A stretch of DNA of 37,102 nucleotides from Cytidiella melzeri (GCA_022592445.1 JABYQR010000420.1:1-37102), one strand, 5' to 3'; counted from the stretch's first letter, positions 17,434 through 27,734 are shown. Program-made: numbers and translations. Notes: generated by a model not told the origin, from the letters alone.

Positions 17434-20400
17434 CTACAAGACAATGACTGTATCTGCGTCTGCTAATGCTACTGGATCCTTCTTATTGAAGTCCTCCTCG
17501 GTCAAGATGAGCAAGACGCACTTCGTTGACCACCGCTTAATTGCAGCACTCAACTTCTGCCCATCGCTGCCATTGGCGACATAGTCGGGGGGATGCAAGC
17601 TGAGGTGGCGACCAGGCTTGTAGACGTGTGGACCTGGTTTGCCTTGGTGGTAGTGACCCAATAGACTTGTGATGTCGTTCTCGGATTCCAGTGTGGTGTG
17701 AGACTTGCCGCGCCAAAAGTGGTTGAATTCTTCCTCAACGTGTTCTTTGATCCTATGTTGAGCAGGTATAGATGCCGAGATTTTCTTGATGTACTCCCAG
17801 TTTGAGGAGGGGCCGTGGACAGCAAAGATGTGCTAGAGGGTGTTGTGAGCAAGTGAGAACCAGATAATAGGGGAGATACTCGCCTTGATGTCTCGGATGT
17901 TGTGCTCTTGCAACATGTCGAATGCAAGGAATGTGCCTTTGCGTCCAGCAGTAACGCATGACGAAGGACCTACAAAGAGATGCATCAGTATTATCTCAAG
18001 TATAGAAGCGGGGGACTCACTTGAGCTCGTCAGTCCATTCAAGGCAAAGGCCCTGCAATAGCTCAAGGAGCTCAATGGTGTAGTTTGAGCTTGGGCCACC
18101 GCTGAACTGGAAGAGCAGGCAAGGAAAGAGGTCCTCCAATTGGCAGACATTGCCTGTCTTCATGGCGTCGTTGAGGTCCACATAGTCCAAGAGGTCGCAA
18201 CACAGCTGAATGCTGTGAAGAAGCATGTCGTACTGCTGCTGATGTGGCAATGCCTTGTGCTGTATGAGAGAGGACGTCGACGCATAGTTGTCAACTATGT
18301 GTGTGGCAAACTCCTTAAGTTGCGGAGGTGAGAGCATGCGTAGACGTGCAATATCATTGTTGTTGGAGACAATGAGCCAGATGTTGCCGAACCGCGCATC
18401 TGCAATATGCCACAGGGCCTCCTGCATTCCGTGATGAAAGACACCTGTAAGCTGAATTAGCGCAAATGATTATACAGCCCTGAGTTGTGTCCCACATTGG
18501 ATGGACGTAGTATGCAGTCCCTTGCGCTTAAGATTGTTGAAGCCATGCTTGAGTCCAAATAAATTCATCAACTTGAAATACTGGCGGTGAATCGACGTCT
18601 CCACCGCGAGCTGGGCGTGAAACCAGCCAAAAATTTTGACAAACTGCCTGAAACATTGGAGAAAGTTGAAGTCTTTGCTCCTGTCTTTCTTGATAGAACG
18701 AATGCAGACTGTTGTGAGCTGGTCCCCGGCCCAGACGAGAAGGTACTTGTACATAGGGAGATCTTGAGCATTGGGACCGTCGAGGCGTAGCTGTCTTAAC
18801 CACTTGTCCATACACTGTCTGGTGCCTTCTTGAGAGGCCGACTTGATGTGAACCGTATCAAGCATGTATTGGCATACTGCGTGCTGTTTACCAGTCGGCA
18901 GCTGCAACACAGGAGGAGGGGGAGAGAAGATCACGGCATTCTTGTGCTTGTAGTTGTTGAAGTCAATGCGGGAGCGTTGACAAGAAATTGAAGGACCCTG
19001 TAAATTGCACAAATGCAAAAGACGAGGGGCAGCGGCAAGTTCGAGCTGCAGAATCTTCACGGGCATAATGATGGTACGAGACTGCGCCTGGCGCTGTTGC
19101 AGAAAGCTCTCACGTTGCGGCCATACAACGGAGGGGTCCTTGAGAATGTAGATTGTGGTGGCGGTCCCGCTTAATGGACTTTTGCGGTGCTACTCATGGA
19201 CTTCACCCCTCTCAGACATTCTTTTGTCTCCTGTCTCATGACTCCTTTGTAGTATGATCACATCTTTTGTTTCATCACACGGACACTGCCTTGTTGCCAT
19301 CTTCCTTGTAGTATATAACCTTTTCACCCTGGCTCTCTACTCCTCCATTGTGCTCTCATCTTTGCACCTGGAGTGAGTATTCCCCCATTGCTCTTGCATT
19401 ATGTTGTATGCTCATATGCCCTGTTACCTAGTTAAACTCCTCTCTGTGTGTACTAGGTACATTCTATATTCCATTGTGCTCTCATCTTTGCACCTAAATT
19501 AACTCCTCTCCGTGTGTACTAGGTCCCTACAGTCTGCAGTGGGTTTACAACAGCGCATCCACTTCTGCCTAAGTGACTACGTTCTCTCAACCCGTCATTA
19601 CCGCTATCAAAATGGCTCTGATCGTTGGTGCGCTGTTCATAAACCTTAAGGGCAAGGTTGAGGTTGTCGGGCGTGCCAAGGCAGGGGTACCTGAGGATGT
19701 CAGTGAACATCTGCTGTCATGCGTTGTTGGAGAGCTTCTCGATGAGGTGATAGACCCACAAGTGGCTCATGGTGATCCCGTACAGATGTGTGGTGTCGTT
19801 TGCCCTGGCAGCGAGGCCACTTGCCTTGAAATACACGCTGTTGAATTGCTGCAGGAGACAGCAGCGCTGGGATCAACCGTACAAGCACATGCTGGCCATC
19901 ATTACAATGGGCTATATTGTTGTCAGCATGGGCGCAACAATGTGCAAGATGGCAGGCTTACCGCGGTGGGGTCTTTATATGTGCTTTGAGCAAGTTGTGC
20001 CGGTGCGGTGGAGGCGTTGTGCAGGAGCTTCCATAGAACGGGGGCTGTTGCCTGGGTCTTCTTGGCAAGGTCCCTGATGTTGAGGCCAAGGAGATATTCT
20101 TCTGTGAGTTCCTTGATACGGGAAGTCATAATGTTCACTTGATTCATCTAGGCGTTGACGAGCATGCCAACATTGTTAATGGACCAGTTATCCAGCTCGA
20201 CGCGGGCAGCTTGGGTCCTGAAACCCCTGCTGTGGACCCGGTCTTGGCCTTGTCTCCACTTGCAAATCATCCATGGGAACTCGTCGCAGTGGAGAAAGGC
20301 AGTGCAAGCGTACCTAGAGAAGTATGAGATATGTGTCATGCACATGCAGGAAGATATAGCACTTACTTTGTATTGTACGTATCTGCTTCATCCTCTTGAA

Positions 20401-20842
20401 GGGCAGTGAGATAGTAGAGAAGGGTTGCAATGTTGAGGTGATGGTTATCGCGCATGTATGCAACAGACGTGTCGATACATTTAGCAATTTCAGCCATGTT
20501 GAGGGCCTTGAGAGTGCACTTGCAGAATTTGGTGCCCGACCAACGTTCCAGGACCTCCTGGTCTAGCTCAGGTGCATTTCCTAACTGAGTTTTGTCATCA
20601 AATGGCTCAAGGTTGGTGTGCAGAGGCGCAATAGGAGGCATTGGGAATGCAGTGGAGGTGCACTGAGAGAACATTTGAGGTTCTTTCATCTTTGTAGAGA
20701 AATTGGGAGGGGAGGGATCATGTTTGCGAGTTGGTTGGTAGCTACGACGAGGCCAGCTGTAAGTTTGCGAGTTGGTAGGCACAACTGACCTCAGCAACGC
20801 AAATGAAGTGAGAAGGACGTACCTGTGATATTCGTTGATCAA
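17434..20842 (-). pseudogene. DUF6589-like gene, main part, split by a solo LTR and in-frame stops
   Basis: The coding segments, read minus, are 20842-20367, 20313-19962, 19911 to the LTR at 19600, LTR left edge 19171-18496, 18444-18021, 17969-17884 and 17832-17434. The introns are 53, 50, 51, 51 and 51 nt; the last is GC-AG. Family-like landmarks are LNLALKVYEQRTNDQSHFDSG, then AGDQLTT, FGWFHAQLAVETSIHRQYF, EALWHIADARFGNIWLIV, RMLSPPQLKEFATHIVD, NYTIELLELLQGLCLEW, and GRKGTFLAFDMLQEHNIRDIK. I recall these from DUF6589 proteins of Agaricomycetes. Breaks: a TAG at 20148-20150, TGAs at 19873-19875 and 19717-19719, a frame slip near 17955-17965, and the LTR between Ser-Gly and Thr of HFDSG|TATT. 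The last exon is fully open. Function is unknown. A transposase-like role is my speculation. Confidence 0.7.
19172..19600 (+). mobile_element. Solo LTR of the Copia-1 family inside the DUF6589-like gene
   Basis: It begins TAATGGAC and ends GTCATTA, flanked by perfect 5-bp duplications CCGCT (19167-19171 and 19601-19605). Removing it and one CCGCT restores a continuous gene frame across HFDSG, which fixes the boundaries exactly. It aligns with 2283-2723 along its length: TATATAA near 19312, and the doubled block with and without a GT...AG segment (19373-19431). It is more diverged than the two Copia-1 copies at 1-2723. It formed by recombination between two LTRs of an older insertion. Confidence 0.9.
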
Positions 20843-22544
20843 CAGGGGTATTTCTGGTAGAAGCAGTTCAAGAGTGTTGTCCTTGATGTCACTATCTTTG
20901 TCTAGAAGATGTTCTACTTCAGAATCATATTCTGATGCAGATTTGATTGTATCTGGTATGTCTACCTTTGATCAACGTGGCGGAGATTTAATTAACGTAG
21001 ACGCTGATGAAACTGCAACTGCTGTGATCGCGGATATAGATTCTTCTTCTCCAGTTTGAGGTTCTGGAGATGGTGAGGGTGGAGATGGTGAGGGTGGAGT
21101 GGAAGTGTTGTCAACAATAAGATCCCAATCAAGATGCAGTTCTTCTTCAATATTCTCTGGATTGATTTCACTGAGCTGTTTGTTGTTAGGAGCAATGTAT
21201 TGTCCTTCAGAGCATACAGTGATTAGTTTGGTGTCTTCAAAGTAATCAGCTCTGTCTTGTCCAAATAGGCGTTAGGACAAGGTTGAGTGACACAAGACAT
21301 GAGATTCTGTTCAGAGAAGACAAAAGATGTATTGCACTTGTTGATGGTATTGAAGAAGTGATCTCGTTGTTTACAATGTGGTGCCAGATTTTTACAAGTT
21401 TATTTGCAGGAAACATAAGACTTGTTACTAACAATTCAACAAGACGGCAGAGACAAAGGAAAGGTGGTACAAAAGTACTACAAGTACAACTACAGAAACT
21501 TGTTGGAAAGCGACTGTGTACAAATGTACAAATACACATCGCAATATTTTATATGTTACATGCACAGTAATGCTCAAGTTTCAGTCGCCCGTCTATTCAC
21601 TATTTCTAGCTACCATCCTGTCCAACATCTGGAGAAGCTCATTCTCCTCAGTTGGCTGCTCGAAGATCTGTCCTTCCTCAGCTGGCTGCAGCCAGTCTCA
21701 AATTTGGTCCTTGACCTCTTTGAACATTGTGGTCTAGTCGTCGTTCTGCTTGACGCACCAGGCAATGATTTGAACAAGCTTTCGCTCACTGAACTTGTCG
21801 TTGCCTTGGACCACCTGCATGGCAGTGTGAAAGTTGTCATGTCGGAGCTGGAATGGTTCCCGTTCCCCATCTGTGCGATACCAGACAAAACTGTGTTGCA
21901 TCATAATTGCAACACAAGGTGATGCTGCAATGAATTTGTACAACTCAATTTGTTCTTCTTTGAGCGCAAAGAACAGGTGACAACCTCCTCCTTCAATGTT
22001 TGACTTGAGCACTACACCATTGTCCATGATGAAAGACATTGCATCCATGATGTGAGGCTTGGCGTCGGTGAACTTGCCATCCCAGATCTTGTCGGCAACA
22101 TCCTGTGCGTTTTGCAACGCAGTCCCGGTCAATTTGTCCCACTTGAAGCAGTACAACTTGCATCATGAAGCTCAGTGGTTGGAGCAACAGGGCGCTCTTC
22201 CCCAAAGAACTCCTCAATTGTTGCAACAGGCTTGTTGACAATGGTTGTGCTCGAGGTGACAAGTGATGGCGGAACCATAGGAACGTCTTGCTTGACGTTG
22301 ACGGGTACAGCAGGAGTGCGTGGTCGAGGTGGTTGACGAGGGAGTGGAGACCGGCTCTGTTTGCTGCAACGGGCGGCACGGGCTTGCTCCAGTTTGAATT
22401 GGACTCATCCGCAGTGGTTTGTGCGGAAACCTCATCCACAAGGTGCGGTTGGCTGTCTTTGAGGTTGAGAGAGGTATTGCGACGGCATTGCTGCTTGTTG
22501 TAGAGCTCGGCAAGACGAGGAGTGTTGTCCCCCCTTCGGCACAT
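20843..22544 (-). pseudogene. Upstream (N-terminal) part of the DUF6589-like gene or an adjacent decayed gene
   Basis: The minus-strand pieces read like protein but in shifting frames. The first is MCRRGDNTPRLAELYNKQQ... from 22544, then a Pro/Thr/Val-rich part near 22300-22190. Next comes YCFKWDKLTGTALQNAQDVADKIWDGKF... from about 22156 to a TAG at 21734-21736. After two more in-frame stops (TGA near 21700, TAG near 21583) a frame with PENIEEELHLDWDLIVD and SPSPPSPSPEP covers 21190-20850. The piece ending LLPEIPLLINEYHR runs into a gtacgt donor just before the next segment. This order fits an N-terminal extension of the same gene, but it could also be a separate one. It is clearly decayed. 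Confidence 0.45.
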
Positions 22545-22551
22545 GTCCTGT

Positions 22552-23215
22552 AACAGTTAAGGTTACACTCACCAGATAAGTATTAAACTTGATGGGAAGA
22601 TAATGAGATAGAGAGTAGGAGGTGTGGTGAGCAAAGTACTGGAGAGTACAGAGTAGTCCTTTATCAACAGAGTGGATAAGACTGAGGGGATATGCCCTCA
22701 GGAGTGCCTCTATATATACATGAAGGGGAGGACCCCAGGTACTATCCTAAGACCCCTAATACCTACATGAGTAAGCAAAGTAATCTACCTTACTAAGCAT
22801 ACCCTATGCCCTAGTGGTGCCACTTCAATAATCAACCAATAGCAATTGTCCCCATGACCTGACCCCATGACCCAGTCCCAAGGCTAGACTTGTTCTAGCT
22901 TGTTCTAAGACAAGGCTAGACTTTTCCAGAAGGTTCTAAGAACTATGACATCATCTAATGGAATGTTCTATACTATGACATCATAGTTCCAGCAAGTTCC
23001 ACAAGGTTCCAGAGAGTTCCATCATGTGATACACAGATAAGGAAAGGAGCGCATCAGCGCATCAGAGACAGGAGGCGCATCAGCGCATCAATTGATAGGC
23101 ACTGAGAATAAGTGCCGGAATAAGTGCCTGATAAGCGCCAGATAAGCGCTGGATAAGCGCCTAAATAGACGCCGGATAAGCGCTGGATAAGCGCTTAAAT
23201 ATTCCCAATAATACC
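22552..23215 (-). repeat. Probable LTR or promoter-bearing repeat, minus orientation
   Basis: Read on the minus strand it has repeated tggaac(t/c) motifs (about 23010-22940), a twice-occurring tctagccttg, an inverted ccattag/ctaatgg area, a TATATATAG box near 22712-22720, and a run ending AACTGTTACA at about 22552. This order resembles a fungal Gypsy LTR (U3, TATA, R, U5). No partner LTR, target duplication or pol gene is visible, and the start is uncertain. It might instead be the promoter of the decayed gene at 22544. Confidence 0.4.
23049..23203. repeat. Phased 11-12 bp repeats (GATAAGCGC) and doubled GCGCATCA
   Basis: Eight units of (G/A)ATAAG(C/T)GC(C/T) start at 23107, 23119, 23130, 23141, 23152, 23164, 23175 and 23186. 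To their left, GCGCATCAGCGCATCA occurs twice (from 23049 and 23075). The period is close to one DNA helical turn. They lie upstream of the TATA box near 22715 if read on the minus strand. Confidence 0.8.
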
Positions 23216-23303
23216 GTTGCCTGGTAAGGCAAGTCTTGTAGAAACATTGAAAATCTGTGACAGTCTCTGTGAACGGAGGTGCGGATGTTGTTGATAATTT
23301 GGT

Positions 23304-23800
23304 TCATTGCTTCCTGTGGACGCAGGCGGGGGCAAAGGGATTTGCGATTGGAAGTGGCAGGAGGGGCGCGACAATTGTTAGACTGTGCGCGTTGCGGATT
23401 TCCTCCCTCTGGATGGGCGCGGCGAGCTCCTCTAGCCTCTGTATGCCATTGGTGGTTCGGGATGGTATCAAAATGGAATGTGTGATGGTCCCTACCAGAC
23501 TCTCAACAGCTGTAATCAAACCTTAGCATGTCCGGTCCAATTTGTCAAATTTGTTAAGTGTTACCTCCAGCCAGGTGAACTCGCTTAGTACATCTTTCCA
23601 AAAGTTGTTCCCAGTTCCTGGAGCGCTGTTCAGCCCTTTCAAAGATAGCATTTGTACGGTGGGCGGGCATATTTTAAAATTTGTGGGTGAAACGGAATGC
23701 GGGTGGGAGTGCTTGTTGGTTATTGGTGTTGATCCAGAAGATAATTCTCGGAAGCATGCAAGGAATTTCTGTAAAAGGAATAAACTGTGAGAAAAACTCT
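23304..23800 (-). pseudogene. Unrecognised gene relic with one in-frame stop
   Basis: One minus-strand frame reads from about 23800 (ELSSGSTPITNKHSHPH...) through NNFWKDVLSEFTWLEVTLNKF to a TAA at 23523-23525. It then continues in the same frame as GLITAVESLVGTITHS...RLEELAAPIQREEIR to 23304. Amino-acid composition looks protein-like, with helical segments, but I do not recognise a family. It could be gag-like sequence of an element whose primer-binding site is at 24459. Confidence 0.35.
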
Positions 23801-24458
23801 TGCACAAGAGATTCTTCACAAAAATTATCCCCAAATTTGACTTCAACCAAATGATAAGCAATGGTGAAACAAATAGAGCGCGCATAACTAATATGCAAAT
23901 GTGCAGGAGACAAAATCTCTTTGAAACCAAAAGTAACAAAGTTCGACATAAGCCTCTACTAAATTCTACAGAAACCGGCAAATTGGGAATGCCAAGGGTG
24001 TTAACTGTGTGTCATACACAGCTCCCTTTTAGTCCCTTGAGTCACGAGCTCAAGGTGACACCTACTTTCCCTCCTTTCACTGCTTTTCACAGCCTCCCAA
24101 TTGTCTAAGACAAAAGACCCTTTCGATCACCACTGGATGCCACCTTATAGGGCTTTGTCCGAGTAGGTGCGTGATTCTGATAGTGAATCACAAGCCAAGA
24201 ACACGTATGAGGTGTAGGCTACCGATTGGATGTGACTGTGTGTGTGCTCCAGGGGTAAGAAAGCAGGGGCAATTCTGTAGAAAATAGTTATGGGAATAAT
24301 GGGTGAGGAGAGGTGAGGCTTAGTCTACTACAACTGGGTCTTCTACTACAAAGTGGCCTACAATCTGTAGAAAGGAATGTTACTCACAAAGTAACAGTTG
24401 TGTAGTGTCGAGCTTAAAGAAGGTTCCAGAGTAGAGGAGTGGTAAGAGTTAGAAGCCA
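23801..24458. other. Region without a recognisable gene
   Basis: Short frames on both strands overlap without a clear winner. If the primer-binding site at 24459-24470 is real, this would be the leader and start of an element's internal region on the minus strand, badly decayed. Confidence 0.3.
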
Positions 24459-24470
24459 GGGCTCATAACC
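24459..24470 (-). other. Isolated tRNA-iMet primer-binding site
   Basis: GGGCTCATAACC on the plus strand is the same 12 bases as in Copia-1 and Copia-2, and a TG dinucleotide follows directly, as at 31094. It marks the inner edge of a 5' LTR that should lie to the right. Confidence 0.55.
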
Positions 24471-24760
24471 TGTTTGAAAGTTACGAGTGTAGGGGATGAC
24501 TTGGAAGGTCAACTAACTCTGGGAGTAAGTGTCCTATTTTTTCCTGCTCTCTGGGAGTGGTATATATACATGTCTGTAACTAGATTACTAACGCTACAGT
24601 AATGTCATATGAGTAAGGATTGGTAATGCGCAGTTCTGCTTGCTAATACTACTGAATAGAGAATGTAAGTGATGACTGAGCATCCTACATAACTGAATGG
24701 TGCTGACTGAGCCTTTAGTAAGCTCAATACATTTGGTATATGAAATATGAGTCATGCAGA
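24471..24760 (-). repeat. Possible 5' LTR of a third, otherwise lost Copia element
   Basis: It begins TG next to the primer-binding site and has a TATATATAC box at about 24552-24561. The outer end is not determinable: no second copy is in the window and no target duplication is found. It shares no clear sequence with the other two LTR families. Confidence 0.3.
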
Positions 24761-25463
24761 TACCTCATGGTACTTCTGCTATGGTTCATGGAAACTACTG
24801 GAACACGATGCCACAAGGTGCAAGTATCGCATTGTGTGTGGCCATATGATGATGGAATCACATGCTATGTACTATCTGATCTTATCTATCTACATATCTA
24901 ATCTTACATTGTCCATAGATCTGATCTCCAATGATAAGCAATACAATCTCGCTTTGACATGCGGGCAGGGTCAGTGTATGATGAGTTTTTGTGCTATGCT
25001 TGCAAAGCTTGGATAGGTTTCTGATTGCTGGTCTGGGGGGATAGAAAATGAACTCTCCCTCAGAGAGAGGCTTGAAATGAGTGCCCTGTCCTCTTCAACC
25101 AAAACTTCTCAGCATCCCAACCTCCACTGTTGGTACCCTACCCTTTGCCAGTCATGACTGCCATTGGGCTTCCTCCCTGCAAAATAATGCTGCACATCTG
25201 CTCACATGCCTGCTGTGAGGGTGTGCGTCGTTGATCGGCCTGTGGCCTTCCCAACACTGGACCTCAACAAAAATGACTCGGAAGAGTCTGCTACCATTGC
25301 CAGATTGTTGTTATTATGGAGTACCCGTAGACACCTAAGCACCAACACTGGCAGTTACACGACATTGAAGGTCATGTTTTTATGTTGATGAATATTATTC
25401 CCCGCGAGTAGAACAAAATTCGCAAGTATGCTAATTTGCCTCCCAGTGTTCACATTCTCCAAT
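24761..25463. other. Intergenic sequence left of U6
   Basis: No recognised gene. Two short plus-strand frames (24747-25016 and 25206-25388) have no family resemblance. No clear TATA box is seen 25-35 bp before the U6 start. Confidence 0.3.
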
Positions 25464-25562
25464 GTCCCCTTCGGGGTAACATACGAAAAAATTGGAACAA
25501 TACAGAGAAGATTAGCATGGCCCCTGCACAAGGATGACACGCTTTCCCGGAGTGGTAGACCT
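25464..25562 (+). ncRNA. U6 spliceosomal snRNA gene or close copy, 3' end at a Copia insertion
   Basis: U6 is the RNA Pol III product that pairs with the 5' splice site and U2 in the spliceosome. The 5' stem-loop GTCCCCTTCGGGG is at 25464-25476, followed by AAATTGGAACAATACAGAG, the ACAGAGA box (25502-25508), the AGC triad (25514-25516), and the conserved GGCCCCTGCACAAGGATGACACGC stretch, listed here by position 25519-25542. The 3' part (CTTTCCCGGAGTGG...) can pair CGCT with AGTG. No T-run terminator follows: TACGG, the target duplication of Copia-2, starts at 25562. Joining the two Copia-2 flanks still gives no TTTT. It could therefore be a pseudogene with a lost 3' end. The conserved core is unmistakable. 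Confidence 0.85.
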
Positions 25563-25566
25563 ACGG

Positions 25567-25855
25567 TGTTGAGCCAGTATCACCAACCGCGACACTAGCC
25601 CGACAGAGGCAGGGGAACAAGGACGCTTACCTGTTGTTGGTTGGTAGGGTTAGGTGTAGGCTTTGGGGGCGAGTAGTAAGAGTAAAAGACGTATCGATTG
25701 CTATAAGAGACGTGGGTTTTTATCTACTACTATGAGCATACAAACAAATATAAATACGGAGCACGTGAGCGCTAGTCAGCATTCCATCGTGTTTCAACAC
25801 AGCTCAATCATGTGGTTCGACACAGCTCACCACACAGTCTCGACACAGCTCAACA
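25567..25855 (-). repeat. 3' LTR of Copia-2
   Basis: It is bounded by TG...CA, with TACGG on its outer side and the polypurine tract on its inner side. It contains three copies of TGAGCTGTGTCGA-type 13-mers near its U3 start. The RNase H frame reads into it. Confidence 0.92.
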
Positions 25856-27734
25856 CTCCCCCTTGCTAAGTATGGCGGGTCGTTTTCTTCGAACTGTCTT
25901 GACTGTAGCGCCCGGAATGCTGATTTCAAGTCCAAGCATTTGTCGGAACTTGACGAACTTGACTCTTCCGAGATTCTTGGTGAAAGGTCAGCTGGGTTTT
26001 CCTCTCCTGGAACAAATAGAATTTGTACGAGTTGCTGGTCGACGACATCGCGAATGAAATGATAGCGGATGTCGATATGCTTTGAGCACTTTTCGGTCAC
26101 AGGGTTGGTAGAGACAAATATTGCGCCTTGGTTGTCACAACAGATTGGAATGGGTTTGAGATTGTAGCCGAGCTCAGAGAGCATCGATCTAACCCAGATC
26201 ACCTGGCGCGAGCAATTGCTCAGAGCCATGTACTCGGCATCCATTGATGAGTGCGCAACAGTACGTTGTGCACGTGACTGCCAGCTGAATACACCTCCTG
26301 CAAGTTTGAGGATGTAGCCAGTCTGTGAACGGCGAGTGTTAGGATCTGATCTCCAATCCGCATCTGTGAATGCGACTAGACCTAAGTCTGATTGGCTGTC
26401 ATACTCAAGACAATAGTCACAAGTCCCTATGAGGTAGCAGCAAATATAGAGTGCCTTGCTAACGTGGTCCTACTTGGGTTAGCGCTCTGTTGAGCAAGCT
26501 TTGTGACAGCGAACGCAATGTCCGGCCGGGTGCCAAGCATGATGTAGAGCAACGAGCTGATAATCATTTGGAGACGACTTCGGCGAGCTGGATCAACAGC
26601 TCCTTCATATGTGACGGGATTGTAGCCGTTGGGCAAGAGTGTTGGCACCGGCTTGGTGTCCTGCATGCCGCAGTGTTCAAGCACTTTATTGAGATAAGCA
26701 CTTTGGTCTGTACAGAGCTTAGTGCCATGCCTTTGAATACGCATGTGCAGGAATTCTTTGACTTCAGGTAAGTCACGACATTCCCACTTGTCCATGAAGC
26801 ATGCCTTGTCTAGGCACACATTGAACTGGTTGGAGCCCATGAAGATTGCGTCATCAACGTATATGACGACCACAATAATGTCTTCACCGTCAAACTTGAC
26901 AAAGACACCAGCGTCAGACCTTAAACGTTTAAAGCCGAGCTTCTTCATGAATTTGTCTAGTGTTTGCCACCAGCCTAGACCAGCCTGCTTAAGTCCGTAG
27001 AGCGCTTTGCACAGGCAAAACACGAGGTGTTCCATGCCTTAACCTACGAAGCCTTCTGGCTGTTCCATATAGATCTCCTCTTCTAAGTTGCCGTACAAAT
27101 AGGCGCTTCGCACATCTAAACCGGTCATAAACCAGCCTTCAAGTGCAGACAGTGCAAGAATGAGCCTGACGGTCTCAAATCTCACAACTGGAGAGAAGAT
27201 TTGGTCAAAGTCTATGCCTTTGACCTGTGTAAAACCACGAGCTACAAGCCGGGCTTTCTTGCGATTGTCTGACTTCACGTCAAAAACCCATCTATTCTTG
27301 ATGACTTTCCGGTTTTTCTGTCTGTCAACAAGATTGTAGACTTTGCAATCTTTGAGGGCTTTAAGCCCCTCACGCGCAGCCTTACGCCATTCTGCCTGCT
27401 CCTTTTTAAGTAATTGCAGGATATCACGGAATGTCCATTCATGAGGATTAGACATTGAGTCAATCGGCTCAACAGCTTTGTTAAGCATGTAGTTGAGGAA
27501 ATTTGCTCCCCCTTCACGGCATAGGGCTGCCAGTTCTGCTTTGACTGATGCTGACTCATTCTCAGAATTGAGTGGTGTAAGTTTGCTCGAGTTGCTATCA
27601 TTTCCAGGTTGAGGATCTTCAGAGGGATTGTTACTACGAACAGGACTGGGAGAACGAGGCGCAGGACCATCTTTTCTCACCTGTTGGGGATCTTGCTGTC
27701 GAGGGTGACTCATCTTAGGCTGATCATTACCCAA
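25804..27734 (-). pseudogene. Copia-2 reverse transcriptase and RNase H
   Basis: Reverse transcriptase starts around 27380 (RWVFDVKSDNRKKARLVARGFTQ) and includes GLDVRSAYLYGNL. An in-frame TAA at 27036-27038 follows, then KALYGLKQ and the catalytic YVDDAIF. A frame slip near 26465 precedes DHVSKALYICCYLIGT. RNase H has DADWRSDPNTRRSQTGY, SSMDAEYMAL and CDNQGAI. The final part ENPADLSP...PPYLARGS runs to the 3' LTR. All key domains are present but the frame is interrupted. Confidence 0.9.

Noticed and set aside
22552..23215. Calling a complete Gypsy element here
   Set aside because: No Gypsy reverse transcriptase, integrase, second LTR or target duplication is present in the window.
24447..24475. 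Possible initiator tRNA-Met gene (CCAGGGCTCATAACCTG)
   Set aside because: Only the anticodon-loop part matches; no D-arm, T-arm or acceptor stem surrounds it. The same 12 bases sit next to LTRs at 2724 and 31082, so it is a primer-binding site.
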